In this document: one piece after another, positions 18,750 to 28,164 of the stretch
Numbering within the stretch: the first letter of the stretch is position 1
How the letters are laid out: each line of letters begins with the position of its first letter
From: Trueperaceae bacterium
GTDB taxonomy: Bacteria > Deinococcota > Deinococci > Deinococcales > Trueperaceae
Assembly: GCA_002707365.1 (NCBI GenBank)
Contig: PAMQ01000007.1
Span: forward strand, 114,341-178,340
Reading direction: 5' to 3'
Length of the DNA: 64,000 bases
Position numbers and translations under genes: made by a program
Notes under the pieces: generated by a model
Databases searched by the model: none
What the model was told of the DNA's origin: nothing
What the model saw: only the letters and a program-made list of their open reading frames with translations

Positions 18750-20018
18750 TCAGGTCCCTTCTTCCCATGAAGACAAATATTCTTCCTGCTCGGATGTAAG
18801 AATGTCAATAGCAATGCCCATTTCCTCTAGTTTGAACTGAGCAACTCGTCTGTCGATCTCCTTCGGAACCGAATGGACACCTGGTTTAAGTTCACCTGCA
18901 TGCTCCACTATGTGTCGGAGAGATAGAGCTTGATTAGAAAAACTCATGTCCATGACTGCAGCTGGATGCCCCTCTGCAACCGCTAAATTGACAAGACGTC
19001 CTTCGGCGAGTAGTCGCACACGACGCCCATCAGCCAACTCGAACTCCTCAATAAATGGTCGTGGCTTACGTTTCTCGATAGCCATTTCCTCAAGTGCAGG
19101 GATGTTTATTTCAATATTGAAGTGTCCCGCGTTAGCAATCATGCAACCATCCTTCATAACCTCAAAGTGCGAGTCGTCTATAACGTGCTTGTCCCCCGTA
19201 GCAGTAACGATGAAATCTGATATAGGCGCAGCTTCGATCATAGGCATAACTCTGAAACCATCCATGTGGGCCTCCAAGGCTCGCAAGGGATCAACTTCTG
19301 TAACCACAACGTTAGCCCCCATGCCGTCGGCACGACGGGCTACTCCTCTGCTACACCACCCATACCCCACTACAGTAAAAGTCTTACCAGCAAGCAACAC
19401 ATTCGAAGCTCTCATCAGACTATCCAAAACACTTTGTCCGGTACCATAGCGGTTGTCGAAAAGATGTTTAGTCATAGCATCGTTCACAGCTATTACAGGG
19501 AAAGAAAGCGCTCCGGAATCTTCCATAGCGCGAAGTCGTATAACCCCAGTCGTGGTTTCCTCAGTCCCCCCCAACACATCCTTGAGCAACTCTCGGCCAC
19601 CACGGTGAAGTTCAGTAACTAAGTCTGCCCCATCATCCATAGTGATTTGAGGCCCATCCCTTAGAGCTTGATTAATGTGGTCGTAATAAAGCTCTTGGGA
19701 TGCTCCAAAAACGGCAAAAGTAGGTACATCCAAGTGCTCAACTAACGCAGCGACTACATCGTCCTGAGTGCTTAACGGGTTACTCGCACACAGAGAAATT
19801 TGAGCTCCCCCGGCAACAAGCACCCTCATCAAATTCGCGGTTTCAGTCGTGACATGAAGACAAGCGCTAACTTTTACGCCATGGAGAGGCCTATCAGCTT
19901 TAAACCTTTTCTCAATTCGCCGAAGTACAGGCATCTCTTGATAAGCCCAATCGATACGCTTCATACCTTCATCAGCCAAAGAGACGTCGTTCAAGTCCCC
20001 ATTCAATAACTTACCCAT
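18750..20018 (-). CDS. ahcY: S-adenosylhomocysteine hydrolase
   Basis: Reversibly cleaves S-adenosylhomocysteine to adenosine and homocysteine, regenerating the metH substrate. The 422-residue form lacks the roughly 40-residue insertion of eukaryotic and many bacterial enzymes. Seen: the [12 protein letters not shown] substrate loop, [18 protein letters not shown], the NAD-binding [20 protein letters not shown] Rossmann motif and the [10 protein letters not shown] segment. ATG 20018 is preferred to the upstream ATG 20045 because GAGGAGG is 8 nt before it. Transcribed alone from a promoter about 90 nt upstream, divergent to the DUF3179 gene. Confidence 0.96.
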   Translation of the reverse strand: MGKLLNGDLNDVSLADEGMKRIDWAYQEMPVLRRIEKRFKADRPLHGVKVSACLHVTTETANLMRVLVAGGAQISLCASNPLSTQDDVVAALVEHLDVPTFAVFGASQELYYDHINQALRDGPQITMDDGADLVTELHRGGRELLKDVLGGTEETTTGVIRLRAMEDSGALSFPVIAVNDAMTKHLFDNRYGTGQSVLDSLMRASNVLLAGKTFTVVGYGWCSRGVARRADGMGANVVVTEVDPLRALEAHMDGFRVMPMIEAAPISDFIVTATGDKHVIDDSHFEVMKDGCMIANAGHFNIEINIPALEEMAIEKRKPRPFIEEFELADGRRVRLLAEGRLVNLAVAEGHPAAVMDMSFSNQALSLRHIVEHAGELKPGVHSVPKEIDRRVAQFKLEEMGIAIDILTSEQEEYLSSWEEGT

Positions 20019-20114
20019 TAACCGAGCCTCCTCAAAGATTCTCATAGTAACCCCGCAGGCCGAGGAAAGCCCAGTTTCACTGACCCAAGCCTCTACAGTA
20101 CAATAGGGAACAGT

Positions 20115-20143
20115 AAACTAAAAGACAGCTCCACTGTATGCAA
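20115..20143 (-). promoter_or_regulatory. Putative ahcY promoter
   Basis: On the minus strand TTGCAT (20143-20138), 17-nt spacer, TAGTTT (20120-20115). It predicts a leader of about 90 nt, which contains a small CAGT-GAA-ACTG hairpin before the strong ribosome-binding site. Confidence 0.35.
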
Positions 20144-20196
20144 TATGCAAGGCAATCGATACTTGCCAGAGCGTGCTGTAATCGGAAAGAGGCTTG

Positions 20197-21474
20197 ATGA
20201 ATAGATCATTTAGAGGCGTAATTACGTCACTTGTTATTGGGTCAGTTATATCAGTCTCTGCTCAAAAACAAGAAACCTCGTTCCTTGGCATAGATTTTAG
20301 CACCCATAACATCCCTCTTGAAGAGGTAATCCGTGGGAATCCACAGCCTAATGGGATACCGTCAATAGGCCACGAGGGTGATTGGCTGGATTGGACATCA
20401 CCGACTTCACCACCAGAGTTTATTTCGCAAGAGGAAGCTTCTCTGTGGCTCGACGAACAGGAACCAGTTATCTCAATAATGTTGAACGGTGAAGCTAAAG
20501 CTTACCCGCTCCAAATCCTCACCTATCACGAAATTGTAAACGATTCTATTGGCGGCATACCAATAGCCATTACCTTCTGCCCATTATGCAATAGCGCCAT
20601 CGCATTCGATCGGCGCATACTCCTGACAGAAGAACATCGCACACTACAACTCCAGAATAACGATCAACTCATCTTTTCGGACCTTGATGACACGCTAATT
20701 GAGGCTTATGCCTTTCAGAACAGCCATCTCCCTCAATTCGTAACAGCCCTCGAAGTCACGTTTGGCACTTCAGGCCTGCTATATAACTCCAATCTTTTAA
20801 TGTTCGACTCAAAATCTAGTACACTTTGGTCTCAGATTATGGGAAGAGCGAATATCGGGATATTAACTGATGCCAGACTCTTGAAATATCCGGCTCAGAT
20901 AATTAGCTTCGATGAGTTCCAAACTTCCTATCCAAACGCGTTGGTTCTGTCACGAGAAACAGGTTTTAACCGACCTTATGGCAACAATCCCTATCCAGGT
21001 TACGATCACATCTCTTCGCCAGCCTTCTTATTCAGGGGACCAACTGACAACCGTCTTTTAGCCAAAGAACGCGTTGTAAGCATTGGCCTCAAAGAAGACA
21101 GCGTTGCTTTCCCTTGGAATTTGTTAAGAGAAGTCCATGTCGTCAACCACTACGTGGCTGATACACGGATAACTGTCTTCTGGAAAGATGGTACAACCAG
21201 CGCATTGGACACCACAAAGATTGGTAATGGTAAACCAATTGGTGCAGTTGGCGTTTACAATAGAAATGTCGATGAGACGGTGTTAACTTTTCGGTGGGAT
21301 GGGGCCAACTTTCGCGATATCGAGACCAACTCGAAATGGGCCCTTACAGGTCAAGCTATCGAAGGTGCTCTCCAGGGAAGACAGCTAGAACCAATCAGCC
21401 ACGACAACACCCTCTGGTTTGCTTGGGCAGCGTTCAAACCTGAGACTAGGATCTACCAACTGGACGTCGAATAA
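20197..21474 (+). CDS. DUF3179 domain-containing secreted protein
   Basis: A 425-residue protein with an N-terminal signal peptide (basic NRSFRG, hydrophobic VITSLVIGSVISVSA, cleavage near Ala-Gln). The rest is a DUF3179 domain, recognisable by KAYPLQILTYHEIVND, the cysteine motif FCPLCNSAIAFDR and the later SSTLWSQIMGRA and YPNALVLSRETGF segments. The TFCPLCNSA pair of cysteines may bind metal or a thioether-linked group. Function unknown. Start at ATG 20197 with AAAGAGG 4 nt upstream; a TTG codon directly precedes it. Stands alone between divergent ahcY and a convergent membrane protein. Confidence 0.88.
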   Translation: MNRSFRGVITSLVIGSVISVSAQKQETSFLGIDFSTHNIPLEEVIRGNPQPNGIPSIGHEGDWLDWTSPTSPPEFISQEEASLWLDEQEPVISIMLNGEAKAYPLQILTYHEIVNDSIGGIPIAITFCPLCNSAIAFDRRILLTEEHRTLQLQNNDQLIFSDLDDTLIEAYAFQNSHLPQFVTALEVTFGTSGLLYNSNLLMFDSKSSTLWSQIMGRANIGILTDARLLKYPAQIISFDEFQTSYPNALVLSRETGFNRPYGNNPYPGYDHISSPAFLFRGPTDNRLLAKERVVSIGLKEDSVAFPWNLLREVHVVNHYVADTRITVFWKDGTTSALDTTKIGNGKPIGAVGVYNRNVDETVLTFRWDGANFRDIETNSKWALTGQAIEGALQGRQLEPISHDNTLWFAWAAFKPETRIYQLDVE

Positions 21475-21486
21475 CTCCTTGCAAAC

Positions 21487-22017
21487 CTAAGGGGAATGGT
21501 TAAACACTAATCGACCAAGAAAAACCCCAAGAATCAATAATGGGAGGGTCAACACCAACTCAAGTGGATCCAAGGTAATAGAAGGACTAAGGTTCTTAGC
21601 TACCGTAACTCCAACAGCTAGTAGACCCCCAAATAATATCGAGAGCAAAGCGGCATTATCAATATCGCGACGCTTTAGCCAAAGCAGCATAAAATACCCG
21701 AACAGCAAGAAAAAGGCGGCACCCAGCACGCTGTTTATGGTTGTGGTTGGCTCAGGAGAAGCTACAACAGCCTGCATTATGATGAAAACTACAGTAAGTC
21801 CCATTAAAACACCAGAAAAGCGCCCCGGTAATTTACCTTTCCTCTCAGCCCGAGGTGTTACGAGATCAGACCCTTCCTCCCCCCGCTTACGGCGAGATTT
21901 CTGTCTTCGTTGGCGAATAGAACTCAGTCTCTCTCGCCTGGCCATCCGACGCTTTTCCTTCTCACGATCGGTTTTCTTATCTTGCTTACTCTGGACGCGC
22001 CGAAGCTGCCTATTCAT
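21487..22017 (-). CDS. Hypothetical membrane protein with basic N-terminus
   Basis: The first 65 residues are extremely rich in Arg, Lys, Gln and Glu, followed by four predicted membrane helices (about 70-86, 93-113, 123-140 and 152-170). No family recognised. The strongly basic head would face the cytoplasm and could bind nucleic acid or acidic lipid. It converges on the DUF3179 gene with a 12-nt gap. ATG at 22017; the ribosome-binding site is weak. Confidence 0.7.
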   Translation of the reverse strand: MNRQLRRVQSKQDKKTDREKEKRRMARRERLSSIRQRRQKSRRKRGEEGSDLVTPRAERKGKLPGRFSGVLMGLTVVFIIMQAVVASPEPTTTINSVLGAAFFLLFGYFMLLWLKRRDIDNAALLSILFGGLLAVGVTVAKNLSPSITLDPLELVLTLPLLILGVFLGRLVFNHSP

Positions 22018-22300
22018 GCTGTCAGCATAACAGGTGTAGATGGGATCTAGGAATCGCTCTGGGTCTACTAAGTCTCCGGGGGAAGCTAGGCTTTAATCAT
22101 GACCTGACTGGTAATAAACAATTCGAAAGACAAAAGTGTTAAACCGGTGACTGCGAATACACTGCGACGGCTGAGGTGCCTACTCCCTATTAAATTACAC
22201 AGTAAACCGTTGCCCAGAGCATTTTTGGACTAACGTCGTTTAGCTAAACCCAATTCAAGTGATACGGAGGAGGTTCACAGTGTTTTCTTTCCCGTCTGCG

Positions 22301-22306
22301 TATACT
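22301..22306 (+). promoter_or_regulatory. -10 box of the crtI-like gene (leaderless type)
   Basis: TATACT is followed by 7 nt and the GTG start at 22314. Confidence 0.55.
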
Positions 22307-22313
22307 AATTCAC

Positions 22314-23801
22314 GTGAGTAAAATAATTGTCATTGGAGCTGGATTTGGTGGTTTAGCTACAGCAGTCCGCCTTGCATGCAAAGGCCATCAAATTACCCTT
22401 CTGGAAAAGCGTGAGAAACTAGGTGGTCGAGCTTACGTTTACGAAATGGATGGCTTTAGATTTGATGGCGGGCCCACGATTATCACGGCACCGTGGATGT
22501 TCGACGAACTATTTTTGATGGCAGGTAAGCGTCGAGAAGATTACGTAGAATTCGTAAAATGCGATCCGTTCTATCGTATTTTTGATAGCAATGGACAATC
22601 ATTTGATTATAACGACCGGGAGGAGTTCATTTTATCCGAAATTGACCGTTTCCGGCCTAGTGACAAGAGAGGCTATCAACGGTTTGTAGAGTCTGCCCGC
22701 GCCATCTTTAATAAGGGCTTTGTTGAATTGGCTGATAAACCCTTCTTAACGTTGGGAGATATGCTCCGGGTGGCACCCGACCTGATCCGACTACGTTCCT
22801 ACCTGAGCGTCTACAAGTATGTTTCTCAATTTATCAAACACGACTTTTTACGCCAAGTTTTCTCCTTTCATCCGCTTTTAGTTGGTGGCAATCCATTTGA
22901 TACAACCTCAATTTACGCCATGATCCACTACCTTGAACGTGAATGGGGAGTTTGGTATTCCATGGGAGGAACAGGTGCCCTGGTTGATGCCCTCGCCAAA
23001 CTCCTAGAGGAGCTTGGCGTAAATATCCGACTCCAATCGGAGGTAAAAGACATAATCGTGGACTCAAGTTCACGTAAAGCCAAGGGCGTAAAGCTCACAG
23101 ACGACACGATGATTTCGGCTGATGCTGTGGTATGCAATGCTGACGTGGGCAACACCTATCTTCAAATGATTAAATCCAACCATCGCCGTAAATACACTGA
23201 TCGACGTGTTAAGAGAATGCGCTATTCTATGAGCCTGTTTGTTATTTATTTTGGAACTAAACAACGTTACGCCGAACACGGCCTTAAACACCACAACATT
23301 ATCTTAGGCCCTCGTTACGAGGGCCTCCTGAAAGACATTTTCCACAACAAGGGGAAATTAGCTAGAGATTTCAGTCTCTATCTTCATATGCCTACCTATA
23401 CTGACCCATCCTTGGCACCTGCGGGTCATGAATCATTTTATGTTCTTTCTCCTGTGCCAAATCTTAAAAGCGGTATCAATTGGCATGAAGCAGCAGGCCC
23501 CTACCGGAACGCAATAATGAGTTTCCTTGAAGATAACTATTTACCAGGATTACAAGAAAATCTTGTTGTCGAGCACACTATTGACCCTTTGCATTTTGAA
23601 GATACTCTTAACTCTTACCAAGGTTCAGCCTTTAGTATCGAACCAATTCTTACTCAGTCTGCCTGGTTCCGGCCTCACAATAGAAGCGAAGAACTCGATA
23701 ACTTATACCTTGTTGGAGCCGGAACTCACCCAGGGGCTGGCCTACCAGGCGTGTTGTCGAGCGCCAAGATCGCTAGTGACCTAATAGGCCCTATGTCTTA
23801 A
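22314..23801 (+). CDS. crtI: Phytoene desaturase / CrtI-like FAD oxidoreductase
   Basis: FAD-dependent amine-oxidase-fold enzyme of the CrtI group, introducing double bonds into phytoene or modifying a related C30-C40 isoprenoid. The N-terminal dinucleotide motif [15 protein letters not shown]...[12 protein letters not shown] (about 4-41), the [10 protein letters not shown] segment and the C-terminal [27 protein letters not shown] are diagnostic. Length 495 is standard. No crtB or other carotenoid gene adjoins it, so product and number of desaturations are open; a diapophytoene or ketolase-type relative is possible. GTG 22314 is used, with a -10 box 7 nt before it. Confidence 0.88.
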   Translation: MSKIIVIGAGFGGLATAVRLACKGHQITLLEKREKLGGRAYVYEMDGFRFDGGPTIITAPWMFDELFLMAGKRREDYVEFVKCDPFYRIFDSNGQSFDYNDREEFILSEIDRFRPSDKRGYQRFVESARAIFNKGFVELADKPFLTLGDMLRVAPDLIRLRSYLSVYKYVSQFIKHDFLRQVFSFHPLLVGGNPFDTTSIYAMIHYLEREWGVWYSMGGTGALVDALAKLLEELGVNIRLQSEVKDIIVDSSSRKAKGVKLTDDTMISADAVVCNADVGNTYLQMIKSNHRRKYTDRRVKRMRYSMSLFVIYFGTKQRYAEHGLKHHNIILGPRYEGLLKDIFHNKGKLARDFSLYLHMPTYTDPSLAPAGHESFYVLSPVPNLKSGINWHEAAGPYRNAIMSFLEDNYLPGLQENLVVEHTIDPLHFEDTLNSYQGSAFSIEPILTQSAWFRPHNRSEELDNLYLVGAGTHPGAGLPGVLSSAKIASDLIGPMS

Positions 23802-24202
23802 CTTACTTAAGAACCTTACGACGTATCCCAGGGTGCCAGATATTCGTCGATAGGTGATCACCACCACTTATTTTTATCCCCCACCAAAAAGTGTTCCAGT
23901 ATTAAGCTAAAGACTGACCTTAACTCTTAAGCTATTCCCTAGGCTGTCAACAAAATTCTTGTGCTATTTCTAGCAAGTTAACCGATGACTACATTACAAC
24001 CCGTCATAAGGTTAATTAGATGTTAAACCTACCAAAGGACCTAACATAAGAAGTGTCAGCCTTCGTTACGAGAGTTAAAATTCCCCGTATATATTTCTTA
24101 ATCTTTTCAAGGCAACATTGCCCCCCATATCTTCCCAACCCAGATATATACGTAGGCTAGAGGGGGATTGAGCGCAAGGCTTAGGTTACACAATTCCTTG
24201 CT
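23802..24202. other. Intergenic region between convergent genes
   Basis: About 400 nt between the 3' ends of the crtI-like gene and the aminotransferase gene. AT-rich. It contains a small interrupted stem (GCTA-TTTC-TAGC near 23960) but no convincing ORF, tRNA or mobile-element remnant. Confidence 0.4.
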
Positions 24203-25357
24203 CTAGTTAAGAAGCCTGGAAATGCGTTCTAATGCCTCAGTAACATTGTCGAGGCTGGTGGCGTAACTGAACCGAGCATGTCCTGGAGCTAGAAAGTCGG
24301 TACCTGGAACGACCCCAACGTGGGCGTCCTCTAAAAGCCTTAATGCAGCTTTGTTCTCGTTAGGATCAATAACCGTAAGGTCGCTCATCACATAAAATGC
24401 CCCACGGGGATTCGGTGTCTTTAAACCCATTCGGTTCAAACCAGAAACCAGTAAGTTCCTCCGTTCTCTGTAAGCTTCTAACGTCATGTCGATAAAAGCA
24501 CGGGTCTTATCGAACTCGTTGAGGGCAACAGTCACGGCATATTGAGCAATAGAGTTAGCACCACTAGTTGATTGTCCCTGAAGGCGATTCATTGCCTTAA
24601 TCAGATCTATTGGACCAGCTCCATACCCAATACGCCACCCGGTTAAAGCATAGGCCTTACTAGCTCCGTGAATAATTAATGTGCGTTCTCTCGCGTAACT
24701 GGCAGCGGCAGTGAATTTACCGTCGTAAATTAAGTGTTCATAGAGATCATCAGCGAAGAGCCAGAGATCGTGTTCATTTACTAATTCGGCAATAGATATC
24801 ACTACTTCTGGTGGGTAAACAGCGCCAGTAGGGTTGGCAGGTGAGTTAAGAACTATGGCTCTTGTCCGTGCTGTGATGGCTGACCTTATGTCATCTATAT
24901 CTGGGATAAACCCGGTCTCGGGAGGGGCGCTAACAGGTACAGGTACGCCACCTGCAAGCTCGATCTGGGCCGGATATGTAACCCAATACGGGGCAATAAT
25001 AATTACCTCGTCACCAGGGTTTAAAACAGCCATGAACCCGTTATAGAGGATCTGTTTCCCCCCAGTACCTACAATAATTTGTTCTGGGGTGTACTCAAGA
25101 TTATTCTCGCGAGCGAACTTCCCACATACAGCCTCCCGAAGCTCAAACGTGCCCTCAGCAGGCGTGTATTTAGTAAGCCCCTGATCAACGGCGTCCCTTG
25201 CAGCCTCAAGAACGTGATCAGGAGGTTGGAAATCAGGCTCTCCAGCCGTCATAGCAACAACATCTATACCCTGACGTTTCATTTCCTGAGCCCGAGTGTT
25301 AAAAACCACAGTGGACGAAGCTTTCAATTTAGAAATAGCCTGAGAGAACTGGGGCAT
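24203..25357 (-). CDS. Pyridoxal-phosphate aminotransferase class I/II (aspartate-type)
   Basis: Subgroup I-gamma aspartate aminotransferase-like enzyme, 384 residues. PLP-lysine Lys234 in GASKAYALTGWRIG, the NSPANPTGAVY motif with the PLP-binding Asn, the FADDLYEHLIY Asp/Tyr pair and the C-terminal Arg in HARFSYATS are present. KYTPAEGTFELREA is typical of bifunctional aspartate/prephenate aminotransferases of this group. A ribosome-binding site AAAGAGG precedes ATG 25357. Single gene, opposite to the crtI-like gene. Substrate probably Asp or an aromatic amino acid with 2-oxoglutarate. Confidence 0.92.
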   Translation of the reverse strand: MPQFSQAISKLKASSTVVFNTRAQEMKRQGIDVVAMTAGEPDFQPPDHVLEAARDAVDQGLTKYTPAEGTFELREAVCGKFARENNLEYTPEQIIVGTGGKQILYNGFMAVLNPGDEVIIIAPYWVTYPAQIELAGGVPVPVSAPPETGFIPDIDDIRSAITARTRAIVLNSPANPTGAVYPPEVVISIAELVNEHDLWLFADDLYEHLIYDGKFTAAASYARERTLIIHGASKAYALTGWRIGYGAGPIDLIKAMNRLQGQSTSGANSIAQYAVTVALNEFDKTRAFIDMTLEAYRERRNLLVSGLNRMGLKTPNPRGAFYVMSDLTVIDPNENKAALRLLEDAHVGVVPGTDFLAPGHARFSYATSLDNVTEALERISRLLN

Positions 25358-25638
25358 GGTACCTCTTTCTTCTAACGCCGATTAGACGCCTCAATATCGT
25401 ACTTGTTTAGGGCCTACAGTGATACCCCCTTAAGAACGATTACAAAATAGATTGCGTTCTTAAAACCACCTCAAAGGTAATGTCTTCTAATGAAGGGAGG
25501 TTACATGCCTTAGAAAAAGAAACTAGCTTACAACATAAAATGTCAGCTTCAGGAAATCCTATTGAGGTGCACTATCTATCGACACATTAGCTACCGTCTC
25601 CACCGCGTATTCCGAATCTTTGAGGAATATTTTTGGTA

Positions 25639-26046
25639 TTAGAGGTCGAAGAAAATGCTAATCTCGCGTTCAGCTGTCTTGGGAGAATCTGATCCATGCA
25701 CGATGTTTTCGTCGATAGTTGTAGCGTAATCGCCACGAATCGTACCCAGAGCCGCCTCAGAGGGGTTTGTCACGCCCATCATCGTGCGCCATCCATTTAT
25801 CACATCGTCACCCTCGAGCACCATCGCGATGACGGGTCCACTTGTAATGAAATTGACCAAGTTTCCATAGAATGGTTTTCCGGCATGCTCACCATAATGC
25901 TTTTCGGCCAGCTCGTGAGAGATAGTAATTAGTTCCATTGCGGCAAGTCTATAACCTTTCCGCTCTATCCTCTCTACTATCTTGCCTACTAGACCCCTCT
26001 TAACACCGTCAGGTTTCACCATTGCAAATGTCTGTTCAGTAGCCAT
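25639..26046 (-). CDS. ndk: Nucleoside diphosphate kinase
   Basis: Balances nucleoside triphosphate pools by transferring the gamma-phosphate from ATP through a phospho-His. 135 residues from ATG 26046, with the start [16 protein letters not shown], the dimer/hexamer segment [19 protein letters not shown] and the catalytic His in [17 protein letters not shown]. The open frame continues 18 codons upstream, but those codons cover a palindrome and TATTCT, so they are taken as promoter. Monocistronic. Confidence 0.96.
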   Translation of the reverse strand: MATEQTFAMVKPDGVKRGLVGKIVERIERKGYRLAAMELITISHELAEKHYGEHAGKPFYGNLVNFITSGPVIAMVLEGDDVINGWRTMMGVTNPSEAALGTIRGDYATTIDENIVHGSDSPKTAEREISIFFDL

Positions 26047-26064
26047 AACTGACGTGAAGAATAA

Positions 26065-26086
26065 CACGAGTTTCGTTATACTCGTG
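26065..26086. promoter_or_regulatory. Palindrome upstream of ndk, operator candidate
   Basis: CACGAGT (26065-26071) and ACTCGTG (26080-26086) form a perfect 7-bp inverted repeat with an 8-nt spacer. On the minus strand it lies immediately upstream of TATTCT, the likely ndk -10 box, so it would cover the -35/spacer zone. Confidence 0.4.
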
Positions 26087-26308
26087 AACTTCATTAACAA
26101 ATGATTATAAGAAAAGCAGTCTCCGCCTATTACGCAAAACCCTTAATCTTCATCTCGAGCTCATATGCAGACCCCAATGCGAAAAAAAGTCGAATTTACC
26201 GTCATAAAATAATTTGAGTCGAACGTAAGTCAAATTGTTTTTTGATTTCTAGTAGAATTTGCAACACGTCTGGAAATTTGAACTAACATTTCAAATTACT
26301 CTCTGCAT

Positions 26309-26314
26309 TATTAT
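26309..26314 (+). promoter_or_regulatory. -10 box of the rhodanese gene (leaderless type)
   Basis: TATTAT followed by 6 nt and ATG 26321; no ribosome-binding site resembling AGGAGG. Confidence 0.45.
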
Positions 26315-26320
26315 GGTGGC

Positions 26321-26653
26321 ATGGATGATTCTCTGGAGATCCCCGCAATAGACGTAAATGAGGCTAAAAGGCGAGCTGCTCAGGGAACTATGTTTCTTGA
26401 TGTACGTGAAGACCATGAATTTGCTCAGGCTAGAATCCCTGGCACCGTATTGATCCCCTTATCAGAGTTTATGGAAAGATACGAAGAATTACCAAAGGAC
26501 CAGCAGATTCTAATCCATTGCCGTAGCGGCCAAAGAAGCAGCGATGCCACGATTTTCCTGAACCAGCGCGGTTACGATGCAATCAACGTAACAGGGGGAA
26601 TGCTTTCTTGGAACGAGGCGGGATTACCTATAGAGCCCGGTGACGATCAGTAA
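26321..26653 (+). CDS. Single-domain rhodanese-like protein
   Basis: A 110-residue cytoplasmic rhodanese domain with DVREDHEFAQARIPGTVLIPLSEF and the active-site loop HCRSGQRSSDA with Cys67. The six-residue loop is of the thiosulfate/persulfide-carrier type. Function probably sulfane-sulfur transfer or persulfide detoxification. It converges on nuoN with a 47-nt gap. Possibly leaderless. Confidence 0.9.
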   Translation: MDDSLEIPAIDVNEAKRRAAQGTMFLDVREDHEFAQARIPGTVLIPLSEFMERYEELPKDQQILIHCRSGQRSSDATIFLNQRGYDAINVTGGMLSWNEAGLPIEPGDDQ

Positions 26654-26700
26654 ACCTTGCCCTTACCGTACCTAATGCGTAACTATGGCATTGAAAATAA

Positions 26701-28164
26701 TCAAAGGCTAGTAACGATCTGGCGTCCAGCGCTTACCAACTGAAGCCACCAATCAGGAAAAATCCCAAGCAAAATCGTACCTAGAGCAGCAATGCCGATG
26801 GCAATATTTGTGGCACGGCTATGGAATTCAGGAACATCTACCTCGGGAGCCCGGAAGTACATGGTGCTAATAACACGGAAGTAATAGACGACCGCTACGA
26901 TGCTGGTAATAACCCCAAGGATAGCAAGCCATAAGTAGCCAGTCTCAATAGCAGCTTGCAGTACTAGAAGCTTGGCCGTAAACCCGGCAAGCGGTGGAAT
27001 GCCAGCGAGCGAAAGCAGAAACAGTGTCAGGGCTAGGGCCATTGTAGGGCGTCGATTACCAAGACCTGCAAGATTCTTAAGGTTGTCGCCTCGATCGTTT
27101 TTATCGGTGATCAAAGTCAATACTGAAAAGGCCCCAATATTCATCAAGGCGTAAGCAGTCAGGTACCAAATCACTGCCCTAATTCCTAGTTCACCCGAAG
27201 CCAACACGGCTAACCCAAGGTAACCCGCATGCGCAACTGCCGAATATGCAAGCATACGTTTAACACCAAGTTGCCCAAGTGCAGCCAAATTTCCGACCAC
27301 TAATGTGAGCGCTACAAGAACAGTAAGCGCAATGGTGATGACTGCCGCAAAATCTGGAAAGAACAAGGTAGTGATCCTTATTAGACTTGCAAATGCTGCA
27401 GCTTTAACAACCACACTCATAAATGCGGTAATCGGGGTTGGTGCGCCAGTATATACGTCTGGCGCCCACTGGTGAAAAGGAACCAATGCAACTTTAAACG
27501 CAAGGCCCCCTAGAATTAAAATACCGCCAATCACAGCTAGGGCTTGGGACCATGCCTCACCACCCATGTTGGAAATAATTCCAGTGTAGTGGAAGGCACC
27601 AGTAGCGCCATAAAGTAACGCAATCCCATAGATAAAGAATGCCGAAGCAAAGGCGCCGAGTAGAAAGTATTTCATACCTGCCTCTTGGGACTCTCTTGAA
27701 CCCTGACGCCACGCCGAAAGAACATATACCGCTAGCGACATAATCTCAAGACCAACTAGAAGAACGATTAAATCAGCGGCAGCAGCCATTACCATTGCAC
27801 CTACCGACGCTAGTAAGATTAATGGGTAATATTCAGGATGATCTAATTCGGCCCGTTCAAGATAATCGTAACTAATTAGAATTGCAAGTGCAGTGCCTAT
27901 TAAAATCACAAAATTAAACCCGGCTGCAGGAAGGTCTGCGAGGTATCGATACCAGAACCCCGCAGTTGGATCTCCAAAACGGGCCTCCTGAAAAAGAAAG
28001 AGGTTTATCACGGCAGCTGTCCCTAGACCCACAAGAGCAAGCAATGCAGAGGTCCGACCTCCCTCTAAAAAAAGCGCAAAGAACAAGCATAATGCGGCCG
28101 TTACAAGAAGAATAAGTGGTGGTAAAAGTGGAGCCCAGCCAATGTCCGGAATGGGAAATTGCAT
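26701..28164 (-). CDS. nuoN: NADH-quinone oxidoreductase subunit N
   Basis: Antiporter-like membrane subunit of complex I, 487 residues with about 14 transmembrane helices. The proton-channel residues sit in MSLAVYVLSAWRQGSRESQEAGMKYFLLGAF and in LVPFHQWAPDVYTGAPTPITAFMSV, the family signature. Last gene of the nuo operon. Its ATG overlaps the nuoM stop by one base (TAATG). Confidence 0.96.
   Translation of the reverse strand: MQFPIPDIGWAPLLPPLILLVTAALCLFFALFLEGGRTSALLALVGLGTAAVINLFLFQEARFGDPTAGFWYRYLADLPAAGFNFVILIGTALAILISYDYLERAELDHPEYYPLILLASVGAMVMAAAADLIVLLVGLEIMSLAVYVLSAWRQGSRESQEAGMKYFLLGAFASAFFIYGIALLYGATGAFHYTGIISNMGGEAWSQALAVIGGILILGGLAFKVALVPFHQWAPDVYTGAPTPITAFMSVVVKAAAFASLIRITTLFFPDFAAVITIALTVLVALTLVVGNLAALGQLGVKRMLAYSAVAHAGYLGLAVLASGELGIRAVIWYLTAYALMNIGAFSVLTLITDKNDRGDNLKNLAGLGNRRPTMALALTLFLLSLAGIPPLAGFTAKLLVLQAAIETGYLWLAILGVITSIVAVVYYFRVISTMYFRAPEVDVPEFHSRATNIAIGIAALGTILLGIFPDWWLQLVSAGRQIVTSL

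Noticed and set aside
20019-20110. SAH riboswitch in the ahcY leader
   Set aside because: The leader contains a small hairpin, but I could not find the conserved core of the SAH riboswitch.
25490-25520. AGGGAGG followed by ATG-CCT-TAG on the plus strand
   Set aside because: A two-codon frame in a gap with no downstream plus-strand gene; most likely chance.
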